Positions 7,245 through 14,676 of a stretch of 46,304 bases of DNA are shown here, piece by piece. The stretch lies in assembly GCA_902539035.1 (NCBI GenBank), contig CACBHL010000008.1, positions 1-46,304 of the forward strand, given 5' to 3'. Numbering within the stretch: the first letter of the stretch is position 1; each line of letters opens with the position of its first letter. Under the pieces are notes generated by a model. It made no database searches. It was not told the origin of the DNA and saw only the letters and a list, made by a program, of their open reading frames with translations. Position numbers and translations under genes: made by a program. Source of the stretch: an uncultured Pelagibacteraceae bacterium (GTDB taxonomy: Bacteria > Pseudomonadota > Alphaproteobacteria > Pelagibacterales > Pelagibacteraceae).

Positions 7245-7934
7245 ATGAGGGATTTAATTAAAATTGGTATTCCAAGCAAAGGACGGCTTCGTAAAGATGT
7301 CTTAAAAATTTTTAATAAAAATAAATTAAAACTTGTCTCTAAGAGTAAAAGAAATTTGTTTGGATCAATAAAAGGAAAACCACTCATACAAATTATTTAT
7401 CTACACGCACGTCAAATAGTTGAAAGATTATCAGATAAATCTCTTGATATTGGTTTTTCAGGCTTAGATTTATTAAAAGAAAGTGAAATCAATATTCAGA
7501 GAAATATTAAAATATTTAAAAAATATCCATATGGAGAAGCCACTCTTGTAGTTGCAATACCAGATGATTTTATTGATATTTACTCAATGTCTGATTTAGA
7601 GGAAGTTGCATTTGAATTTAAGGAAAAGAAAAATAGAAGAATAAGAGTTTCCACTAAATATCCAAATCTTACACGTGAATTTTTTTATAATAAGGGTGTA
7701 ACTCAATTTTCAATTGTAAAATCTATTGGATCAACTGAAATAGAGCCTTTTACCGGAGGTTGTGAGCTGATAACAGATATTACTAGCACTGGGTCGACTT
7801 TAGCCGCAAATAACTTACGTGTCATAAATGATGGCTATATTTTAAAATCTGAGCTTTGCATGTTAATTGGAAAATCTTCTTTTAAAAATCAGGGTGTAAA
7901 AAAATTAGCAAAGTTACTTTCTACGAAGTATTAA
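7245..7934 (+). CDS. hisG: ATP phosphoribosyltransferase, short form
   Basis: Catalyses the first committed step of histidine synthesis, ATP plus PRPP to phosphoribosyl-ATP. At 229 residues it is the short form, lacking the C-terminal regulatory domain and needing HisZ. Visible motifs are GIPSKGRL (9-16), LDIGFSGLDLL, the PRPP-binding stretch around IEPFTGGCELITDITSTGSTL, and GYILKSELCMLIG. The 3' end overlaps a convergent small ORF by 21 nt. No attenuator is seen directly before it; control would have to come from upstream of tRNA-His. Confidence 0.95.
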   Translation: MRDLIKIGIPSKGRLRKDVLKIFNKNKLKLVSKSKRNLFGSIKGKPLIQIIYLHARQIVERLSDKSLDIGFSGLDLLKESEINIQRNIKIFKKYPYGEATLVVAIPDDFIDIYSMSDLEEVAFEFKEKKNRRIRVSTKYPNLTREFFYNKGVTQFSIVKSIGSTEIEPFTGGCELITDITSTGSTLAANNLRVINDGYILKSELCMLIGKSSFKNQGVKKLAKLLSTKY

Positions 7935-8048
7935 ATCTTTCCAATATATTAAAATAATCTTTATAATATCTATATTTCTAGCGATCGCATATCCTGCAAT
8001 TACAATAATTAGGGCAAATAATATTTTTAATATAAGAGATAATTCCAT
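7914..8048 (-). CDS. Candidate 44-residue single-pass membrane protein
   Basis: A minus-strand ORF in the gap between hisG and rmuC. The product starts MELSLILKILFALIIVIAGY, a clear transmembrane helix, and ends in the positively charged LILRRK. It converges on hisG with 21 nt overlap and diverges from rmuC by 64 nt, explaining a gap otherwise empty. No Shine-Dalgarno sequence is visible and AT-rich DNA produces Ile/Leu-rich ORFs by chance, so this is tentative. Confidence 0.4.
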   Translation of the reverse strand: MELSLILKILFALIIVIAGYAIARNIDIIKIILIYWKDLILRRK

Positions 8049-8112
8049 TAAGTTAATTTAAATATTTAAATATATTAATCAATTTTTTACTATAAAATAA
8101 GGGTTAAGAATC

Positions 8113-9210
8113 ATGGATCTTATTTTAATAATTTTACTTGTTTTATTGCTTGTGGGAGTTTTAACAATTCTTTACCTAAATTTAAGGCCAAAACTCAAAG
8201 ACGAGATTGACAATAAAGAAGCAGAAGAAATAGCTAATTTAAAAACAGAAATAGTTACTTTAAAAGATACTTTAAATAATACTATTAATACTTCCCTTGG
8301 TACAATGTCGACATCGTTTAATAATCTCTCAACAGGGGTAACAAAAGATATGACCGAAGCTTTAACTAAAGTAGATGAGAAAGTTGGAAACTTTAACCAA
8401 CAAGTGCAATTATTAAATCAAAGCCAAGAGGGGATCACTAAAATTTTAGCTGGAGTTAAAAAATATGGAACGCTAGCAGAATTTAGTTTGGATGCCTTAA
8501 TTAAAGATTTATTACCCGCATCTCAATTCATTACTAATGTAAAGATGAAAGAGGACACAAGTGAGAATGTGGAATTTGCCATTAAACTTCAAGGAGACGT
8601 CTTGGTTCCAGTTGATAGTCATTTTCCTGTTGAAAAATTTAAAGCGATTACCGATGGTTATGACGCGGATGATAAAAGAGCTATTGCAGATGCAAGAGCT
8701 AAATTAGCAACTGCTTTTAAAGCTAAAGCTAAGAGTGTTAATGAAAAATATATTGTTCCACCAAAAACGACAGATTTTGCAATTGTTTATGCACCAACTG
8801 AAAGTTTATATAAAGAATTAACAGAATACCAAGATCCAAGTACTAAAGAATTGTTAACTCAAGAATTAATGAAAAAATATAAAGTTGTAATTTGTGGACC
8901 TAATACTTTATCTGCTTATTTACAATCTCTTCATATGGGTTTTCAATCATTGAAAGTTCAAAAAGGTGCAACAGAAATATATAATCATCTAAAAACAATC
9001 AGTTCAAGATTTGGAAAACACTTTGATAATATAATTTCTCTTAGAAAAAAATTAGAAGAAGCTATGTCTGTTGTTGATAAGTTTGGAACAGACGCTAGAT
9101 CAATCACAAGAACTCTTGAAAGTATTAAAGACCCTGAACAACTTGAAAAAGCTGTTCAAACTGAAAATGTAGAAAAATTTGTTAATCATTCGAAACAGGC
9201 CAAAAATTAA
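8113..9210 (+). CDS. rmuC: DNA recombination protein RmuC
   Basis: RmuC family proteins limit recombination between inverted repeats and are thought to be nuclease-like. The 365-residue protein has an N-terminal transmembrane helix (about residues 2-25), a coiled-coil segment (about 35-125), then the conserved core: VDSHFPVEKF (family pattern [VI]D-x-KFP), IVYAPTESLYKEL, GPNTLSAYLQSLHMGFQSL and a C-terminal helical region. It is shorter than the 475-residue E. coli protein, mainly in the coiled coil. It heads a group of DNA-nuclease genes. Confidence 0.9.
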   Translation: MDLILIILLVLLLVGVLTILYLNLRPKLKDEIDNKEAEEIANLKTEIVTLKDTLNNTINTSLGTMSTSFNNLSTGVTKDMTEALTKVDEKVGNFNQQVQLLNQSQEGITKILAGVKKYGTLAEFSLDALIKDLLPASQFITNVKMKEDTSENVEFAIKLQGDVLVPVDSHFPVEKFKAITDGYDADDKRAIADARAKLATAFKAKAKSVNEKYIVPPKTTDFAIVYAPTESLYKELTEYQDPSTKELLTQELMKKYKVVICGPNTLSAYLQSLHMGFQSLKVQKGATEIYNHLKTISSRFGKHFDNIISLRKKLEEAMSVVDKFGTDARSITRTLESIKDPEQLEKAVQTENVEKFVNHSKQAKN

Positions 9211-9247
9211 TTTCTATTTTTCTCTAATAAAGAATATAAGAAATCAC

Positions 9248-9934
9248 ATGCAGTGGAATAAGAAATATGATTATCCAAAATCCTCAAGAGCTACAGTAGA
9301 TGGTATAAGAAGATATTTATTAGGTGAAGCGAAACTGCCAAGTGTTACATCCATTTTAGATGCCACAAAATCAGAGGAGGATAAGGCGGCATTAGCTAAT
9401 TGGCGTGAGAGAACAGGGTATAAAGAGGCTGAAGCAATTACAAAAGCAGCAAGTAGTAGGGGTTCACATATGCACAATTACTTAGAGTCTTATCTTTTAG
9501 GGAGAGAAAATTTGAGTTTTTTTGATGACAATGAACAATATAAATTAATGGCCAAAGAAATAATTGAAAAAGGATTAATAAATAGATTGGAAGAAATTTG
9601 GGGAGTTGAATGCACACTTTACTACCCAGATAAATATGCCGGTACAGCAGATTGTGTTGGAGTTTATGAGGGACGAGAAACGATAATAGATTTTAAACAA
9701 AGTAATAAACCAAAAAAATTGGAGTATATCGACTCATGGCTTCTACAAACAAGCGCATATTCATTGGCTCATAACATTGTGTATAATTCTAATATCACTT
9801 CTTGTGTAATTCTAGTTTGCACAGTAGATAAATTATTCCAAGAATTTAAAATTCAAAATCATGATTTAGTTGTTTACCAGAACTTATTTTTGGGAAGATT
9901 AAAAAAATTTAATGAGCTTTCAAATTTAGCTTAA
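9248..9934 (+). CDS. PD-(D/E)XK exonuclease, MGME1/phage-like
   Basis: Predicted single-strand DNA exonuclease of 228 residues. The ATG at 9248 is chosen; an in-frame ATG 69 nt upstream would overlap rmuC and add a non-conserved leader. PSVTSILDAT (31-40), AASSRGSHMHNYLE (67-80) with H76, GTADCVG (132-138) with D135, IIDFKQS (146-152) with D148 and K150, and Q167 form the H...D...D-x-K...Q layout seen in mitochondrial MGME1 and in exonucleases of phages. It sits between rmuC and exonuclease I, which supports a DNA-processing role. The family name is inferred from motifs; the enzyme fold is more certain than the closest relative. Confidence 0.78.
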   Translation: MQWNKKYDYPKSSRATVDGIRRYLLGEAKLPSVTSILDATKSEEDKAALANWRERTGYKEAEAITKAASSRGSHMHNYLESYLLGRENLSFFDDNEQYKLMAKEIIEKGLINRLEEIWGVECTLYYPDKYAGTADCVGVYEGRETIIDFKQSNKPKKLEYIDSWLLQTSAYSLAHNIVYNSNITSCVILVCTVDKLFQEFKIQNHDLVVYQNLFLGRLKKFNELSNLA

Positions 9935-9942
9935 ATATTAAT

Positions 9943-11379
9943 ATGGATAAAATAGTAATTTACGATACAGAAACAACCAACAGTACTATTTGGGGAAGCA
10001 TTATTGAGGTCGGTGCTATAGTTGTGGATAAAAATCTTAAGGAAATTGGAAAGTTAAATATTAGAGGAAGAATGCCAGAAGGGGAAGTCCCAAGCGCTAA
10101 AGCACTTCTAGTAAATTCTACAAGTATTGATTTACTAACAAAAGGGAATTATTCACACTATGATTTTCTAGGGGCTGTAGAAAATTTCTTTTCAAAAGCA
10201 GCCCCATCTTTGTTTATGGGTTGGAGCAATCTTAACTTTGATCGTCGAATGTTTCATTTTAATTTTTTTAAAGGAAACAGATATCCGTATTTAACTCACT
10301 CTTCACCCAATCAAGAGTCTGATGGTCTACATGTTGCAAGAGCTGCTCAAACAATAAACTCAAAAACTTTAAAAACTGAATTAACACCTGCAGGAAATGA
10401 AAGTTTGGCTTTAGAAGCACTTGCCCGACAACAAGGATTTGATACAACTCAACAACATACAGCTTATCACGACGCATTTACAAGTTTAAAAATTCTTAGA
10501 ATTATAAAAGATCAACATAAAGATAATTGGGAAAAATTTTTAAGCACTTCTACAAAAGGTAGTGTTGAGTCACTTTTGAAAAATGATGGAATTTATTCTA
10601 TCTTTGAAAATGTAAAAGGAAGAAATATGATGTATCTCGTTTGTACACTTCATCCAGAACATTGCATTCATCCTACTTATGCGTCTTGGGGATATGTTTG
10701 GGATTTGAGAAGAGATCCAGAACCTTTTTTAAATTTGTCAGTTAATGAGCTTAAAGCGAATTTGAAAAAAATAAGCCCAAAAGCATTAAGGGTATTAAAA
10801 ACCAATAAGGCTCCAGTAGTATTAGATAAAAAATTTGCATTAAAGGAAAAAGCATATTCAGAATTAGATTTAGAAACAATTATTAATAGAGCAAAGTTAG
10901 TAAGAGGCAGTGAAAATTTTTGTAAAAACATTCAAATTATTAATAGGGAAGCTGCTGAAGAGAAAGCCCAAACTCAAACACAAGAAGATTTACTTCCAGA
11001 AGAGACGTTGTATGAAAAATTTATTCCCAATAAAGATACTGCATTATTTAAAACGTGGCATAGTTCATCTTGGGAAGATAAACTAAGATTGTTAGATAAG
11101 TTTCAAGACAAAAGATGCAGTTGGTTTGGACAAAAAATTATTTACCAAGAGGCACCTCATATTTTACCCCCCGATTTATACAAAAATATAAAAAGTGAAA
11201 TTGCTAGGAGAATATTGAGTAAAAACAAGGAAAAGTGGCAAACAATTGGCATGGCCTATACCGAAATTGATACATTGAGAGATCAAGCATCTAATCGAGA
11301 TGATCAGGAAGAGTTGAAAAAATTAGACGAAATTAATGAATTTATAATGTCCATTGAAAAAAAATATGAAATTGCCTAG
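9943..11379 (+). CDS. sbcB: Exonuclease I
   Basis: 3'-5' single-strand DNA exonuclease used in recombination and mismatch repair. The 478 residues match full-length ExoI. DEDDh active site: YDTET with D8 and E10, NLNFDRRM with D100, and H172-TAYH-D177 (H-x4-D). The C-terminal ExoI-specific domain is present, with the linker LKTNKAPVV matching the family's conserved N-[KR]-x-P motif. It begins 8 nt after the PD-(D/E)XK gene. ExoI is better known from gammaproteobacteria, so its presence here may reflect old transfer. Confidence 0.92.
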   Translation: MDKIVIYDTETTNSTIWGSIIEVGAIVVDKNLKEIGKLNIRGRMPEGEVPSAKALLVNSTSIDLLTKGNYSHYDFLGAVENFFSKAAPSLFMGWSNLNFDRRMFHFNFFKGNRYPYLTHSSPNQESDGLHVARAAQTINSKTLKTELTPAGNESLALEALARQQGFDTTQQHTAYHDAFTSLKILRIIKDQHKDNWEKFLSTSTKGSVESLLKNDGIYSIFENVKGRNMMYLVCTLHPEHCIHPTYASWGYVWDLRRDPEPFLNLSVNELKANLKKISPKALRVLKTNKAPVVLDKKFALKEKAYSELDLETIINRAKLVRGSENFCKNIQIINREAAEEKAQTQTQEDLLPEETLYEKFIPNKDTALFKTWHSSSWEDKLRLLDKFQDKRCSWFGQKIIYQEAPHILPPDLYKNIKSEIARRILSKNKEKWQTIGMAYTEIDTLRDQASNRDDQEELKKLDEINEFIMSIEKKYEIA

Positions 11380-11413
11380 TTGACTTTGAGGCTCCAATTT
11401 ATAGAAAGGATTT

Positions 11414-11731
11414 ATGCTTATAGATTTTAAAGACGAAGATTTCGACAGTAAAATTAAAAATGAAGACGTATCAGTAATTCAATTTTCAGCATCGTGGTGT
11501 GGTCCATGTAAAGCTCTTAAGCCAGTAATGGACAAATTATCTGATGAGTATAAGGATAAAGCAAATTTTTACATTACTGATATTGAAGATGCTGGAATTA
11601 ATACAGGTTCAGCAGCGGGAATCAGAGGAGTTCCAACAGTAATTATATATAAAAAAGGTCAAGAGGTAAGTCGAAAAGTCGGAGGAGTTCCAGAAGGCCA
11701 TATGAAAGAATTCCTAGACGAAAATATTTAG
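11414..11731 (+). CDS. trxA: Thioredoxin
   Basis: A 105-residue thioredoxin that reduces disulfides in cytosolic targets. ASWCGPCKALKPVM has the active site C29-G-P-C32, GVPTVIIYKKG has the cis-proline loop, and KVGGVPEG is the usual last strand and turn. There is no signal peptide. It lies 34 nt after sbcB and may be cotranscribed with the nuclease genes. Its TAG overlaps the stop of convergent folC (TTAG), so no terminator separates them. Confidence 0.95.
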   Translation: MLIDFKDEDFDSKIKNEDVSVIQFSASWCGPCKALKPVMDKLSDEYKDKANFYITDIEDAGINTGSAAGIRGVPTVIIYKKGQEVSRKVGGVPEGHMKEFLDENI

Positions 11732-12996
11732 TTTAGATTTAACACCTCACCAGCAAGGTACAAAGATCCCGTTATCAAAATTATATCGTTTTCCTTGACT
11801 GGAATTGACTTAATAGCATCAATAATACCTTCTTTATATTTGACGTTTTCAAAGCTATTAAGTTTATTTTTCAATACTTTTCCTTTGATCGAGTTTGGTT
11901 GATTAGGGATATCTATAGTGGTCAAGGAGGCAATATTTTTAAAGTAACTCATATATTCATTATGATTTTTATTACCCATCATACCTAGAATAATATGTTT
12001 ATCACAATTCAAACTTTCCAAATATTCATTCAAAACTTTTGCTCCTAAAGGGTTATGAGATCCATCAACAAGTAATTTATTATTTTTTACCAATTCTTTA
12101 AGCTTACCAGAATCGATCTCTTGAAGTCGTGCAATACTTTTAATTTTAGTAATTCCATTTTTAATGTGTTTTTCACTTACCTTTAATTGGTCAATTGATC
12201 TTAAAGTTGCTATTGCAGTTGAAATATTGTCTAATTGAAATTGACCTTTAACATTTGGAATTGGAAGCTTAATCCCACCATTTTTATCTTCATAATAAAT
12301 AAAGCCATTTTCTTTCAATAAATAATTATAATCTTCATTAAAAAAATATTTTTTTGAAGAATTTTTTATAATTGAATTTTTTATTTCATTAACAATTTCA
12401 GATGAACTTTGTTTTGCAATAATAATATTAGAATTTAATAAATTAGAGGTTTTTTCAAATATTATTTTTTTAGTTGTTTTTTCATTTTCAGGTAACCAAT
12501 CTAAATGATCCAAACCAATTGATGTTACGATACTCGCTAAATTATCTTTGAGCATATTTGTTGCATCAAATCGGTGAAATAACCCTGTTTCAATTAGGTT
12601 AATATTTTCAGGGTATTTTGAGGCATTATAAAAGTAGGCTGCAGTCAATATTTCAAAAAAAGTTATTGGTTCATTGTTATTTGCTTCTTCAATTTCCTCA
12701 AAAAGAACTACAAGATCATCATCATTTAATTCTTCATTATTAAATACAAATCTTTCGTTTATTCTTTTGATATGAGGGCTGGTATAAATATTACACATAA
12801 TATTTGTCTCTTTTAAAATTGCGAATAAAGCCTGAATAGTTGAATATTTACCATTGGTACCAACAACTGAAATAGCTTTTAATTTGTCCTGTGGGTTTCC
12901 AAGGGTTTTACAGAGTTTTTTTATTCTATTTAAACTTAGATCTATCTCTTTAGGATGCAACTTTTGTAAGCGATTGACTATCTTCTGCAGTTTCAT
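11728..12996 (-). CDS. folC: Folylpolyglutamate synthase / dihydrofolate synthase
   Basis: Adds glutamate to dihydropteroate and folates; an ATP-dependent Mur-ligase-like enzyme. The 422 residues include the P-loop VVGTNGKYSTI (44-54), SIGLDHLDWL, the nucleotide-binding KGQFQLDN region and LVDGSHNPLGA in the C-terminal domain. The P-loop reads G-K-Y-S where GTNGKGS is the family norm, so Y51 replaces a glycine. The start lies 47 nt inside the 3' end of accD. Position after accD is the standard alphaproteobacterial order. Confidence 0.93.
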   Translation of the reverse strand: MKLQKIVNRLQKLHPKEIDLSLNRIKKLCKTLGNPQDKLKAISVVGTNGKYSTIQALFAILKETNIMCNIYTSPHIKRINERFVFNNEELNDDDLVVLFEEIEEANNNEPITFFEILTAAYFYNASKYPENINLIETGLFHRFDATNMLKDNLASIVTSIGLDHLDWLPENEKTTKKIIFEKTSNLLNSNIIIAKQSSSEIVNEIKNSIIKNSSKKYFFNEDYNYLLKENGFIYYEDKNGGIKLPIPNVKGQFQLDNISTAIATLRSIDQLKVSEKHIKNGITKIKSIARLQEIDSGKLKELVKNNKLLVDGSHNPLGAKVLNEYLESLNCDKHIILGMMGNKNHNEYMSYFKNIASLTTIDIPNQPNSIKGKVLKNKLNSFENVKYKEGIIDAIKSIPVKENDIILITGSLYLAGEVLNLN

Positions 12997-13879
12997 TTTG
13001 TTTTGAAGTTATAACAGAATTTCGCTTTAACAATATTGATAATAGAGTTCCAATTTTAGACGCTAGCTCTTTTCGTTCAACTATTAGGTCAACAAATCCA
13101 GTTTTTTCAACATACTCACTCTTTTGAAAACCTTCAGGCAACTCCTCTTTAACAGTACCTTGAATAACTCTAGCCCCTGCAAATGCAATCAATGCACCAG
13201 GTTCTGCAATATTGATATCACCAAGCATTGCATAAGATGCTGTTATTCCTCCAGCAGTAGGATCCGTAATACATACCAAATAGGGTAAACCATTTTTTTT
13301 TAATTCATTAATTGCAAGAGTAGTTCTAGTCATCTGAGATAATGAAATTAAACTTTCCATCATTCTCATTCCACCACCTGCACTAATACACAGGAAAGGT
13401 GTTTTATTTTCTATTGCATGTTGAATTCCATATAAAAAAGCTTCACCTTCTGCAGCAGCCATTGAGGCACCCAAAAAATCAAAATCAGATGCAACTGCAG
13501 TAATTTTAATATTATCAATAGTGCCAGAAGCAACCATCATTCCACACTCTAGCCCCGTTTTTTTTCGGGCACTTTTTAATCTGTCTTTGTATGATTTTGA
13601 GTCAGTCCAATTTAATGGATCATCTTTTGGAATAGGAGTTTTAAAAATTTCATAATTATTTTTACCAAATAAAATATCAAATCTTTGTTTAGGTTTTATT
13701 CGATGGTGTTTATTGCACTCAGGACAAACCCACAAATTACTTTCTAAATCTTTTTTAAGTATTGGCCCTATGCAACATGAAGTCCAGTCACTATTTGCAA
13801 TATCTTCTTTTGATGCTCTCTCTTTAATAGCTGTTTTGATTTTCTCACTAGCTTTTATTATTTTTGTAATCCAGTTCAT
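12950..13879 (-). CDS. accD: Acetyl-CoA carboxylase carboxyltransferase subunit beta
   Basis: Forms the carboxyltransferase of acetyl-CoA carboxylase with AccA, making malonyl-CoA. The 309 residues start with MNWITKI and a zinc-ribbon region, then the crotonase-like core: SGTIDNI, FLGASMAAAEGE, SAGGGMRMMES and DPTAGGITASYAMLGD. The zinc ribbon is unusual: the second pair is normal (C52-P-E-C55), but the first reads S-C35-C36-I-G instead of C-x2-C. It overlaps trpA by 4 nt (ATGA) and folC by 47 nt. Confidence 0.95.
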   Translation of the reverse strand: MNWITKIIKASEKIKTAIKERASKEDIANSDWTSCCIGPILKKDLESNLWVCPECNKHHRIKPKQRFDILFGKNNYEIFKTPIPKDDPLNWTDSKSYKDRLKSARKKTGLECGMMVASGTIDNIKITAVASDFDFLGASMAAAEGEAFLYGIQHAIENKTPFLCISAGGGMRMMESLISLSQMTRTTLAINELKKNGLPYLVCITDPTAGGITASYAMLGDINIAEPGALIAFAGARVIQGTVKEELPEGFQKSEYVEKTGFVDLIVERKELASKIGTLLSILLKRNSVITSKQNETAEDSQSLTKVAS

Positions 13880-14676
13880 TTAATTTTATTTTTTAATCTT
13901 TTAACTACATTAGTAACATTTGTGACAGCATTTTGTCCGTTTTTAATTGATTTAGATATTTCCTTACAAATCGCACTTCCTACAACTAAACCATCGGCTT
14001 TTTTGAGTGATTTAATAGTTTTTTCAGTGATTCCAAATCCAATTACAACATTCTTTGATTTGTTTTGATTTTTAATTTTGAAATAATTTTCTAAAATTTT
14101 TTTAGGGGAAACTTTTAATTTTCCTCCTGTAGTTGACAACATACTTATATAGTAAATCATATCATGAGAGTCTTTGATAATTTTTTTTAATCTTATATTT
14201 GATGTAGTTGGAGAAACTAATTGTATAAAGTTGATACCTTTTCTTTTACATTTTTTAGAAAAACTTTTGTTTTCTGGATATGGTAGATCAACAACAATTA
14301 AACCATCTATTTTTGAACTTTTACATTTTTTTAAAAATTTATTTTCATCATATTGATAAATCATGTTGTAATAGCCCATTAAAATAATAGGAGTTGTTTT
14401 TTTTGAGAACTTAAACTCTTTAGCAATTCCAAAAACATCATTAATTTTAATCCCATTTTTAATGGCGCGATAAGCACTAGTTTGTATTTGACCACCATCT
14501 GCAATAGGAGTGTTATGTGGAAAACCTAACTCACATATATCAGCATGTGTTGATATTGCCTTAAGAATATCCAAAGATTTTTTTTTAGTATTATCACCAG
14601 CAACTGTATAAGTTAACAATGCTGGTCTATTAGCATATTTTGCTTTTTTAAAAGCTTCATTTATTAACGAGACCAT
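13876..14676 (-). CDS. trpA: Tryptophan synthase alpha chain, variant loop 2
   Basis: Cleaves indole-3-glycerol phosphate to indole and glyceraldehyde 3-phosphate and passes indole to TrpB. The 266-residue TIM barrel keeps both catalytic residues at the numbering of the Salmonella enzyme: E49 (CELGFP) and D60 (PIADGG). ILMGYYNMIYQY, GLIVVDLPYPE, TGGK and IGFGI (phosphate site) are recognisable. Loop 2, normally PFSDPLADG, reads PHNTPIADG, so the Asp at 56 that contacts the beta chain is Thr. The start overlaps the trpB stop by one base. Confidence 0.92.
   Translation of the reverse strand: MVSLINEAFKKAKYANRPALLTYTVAGDNTKKKSLDILKAISTHADICELGFPHNTPIADGGQIQTSAYRAIKNGIKINDVFGIAKEFKFSKKTTPIILMGYYNMIYQYDENKFLKKCKSSKIDGLIVVDLPYPENKSFSKKCKRKGINFIQLVSPTTSNIRLKKIIKDSHDMIYYISMLSTTGGKLKVSPKKILENYFKIKNQNKSKNVVIGFGITEKTIKSLKKADGLVVGSAICKEISKSIKNGQNAVTNVTNVVKRLKNKIK

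Noticed and set aside
9179..9247. A 23-residue N-terminal extension of the PD-(D/E)XK nuclease overlapping rmuC
   Set aside because: The extra residues are unrelated to the family pattern; the ATG at 9248 begins right before the conserved part.
9248..9934. Prophage remnant, because the nuclease resembles phage exonucleases
   Set aside because: No integrase, structural or other phage genes lie nearby, and the neighbours are cellular repair genes.
13876..14676. Long open frames on the opposite strand inside trpA, trpB, aroA, dnaX, prfA and others
   Set aside because: They are Phe/Leu/Ile/Ser-rich mirror frames of Lys/Asn/Glu-rich genes and show no family motif.
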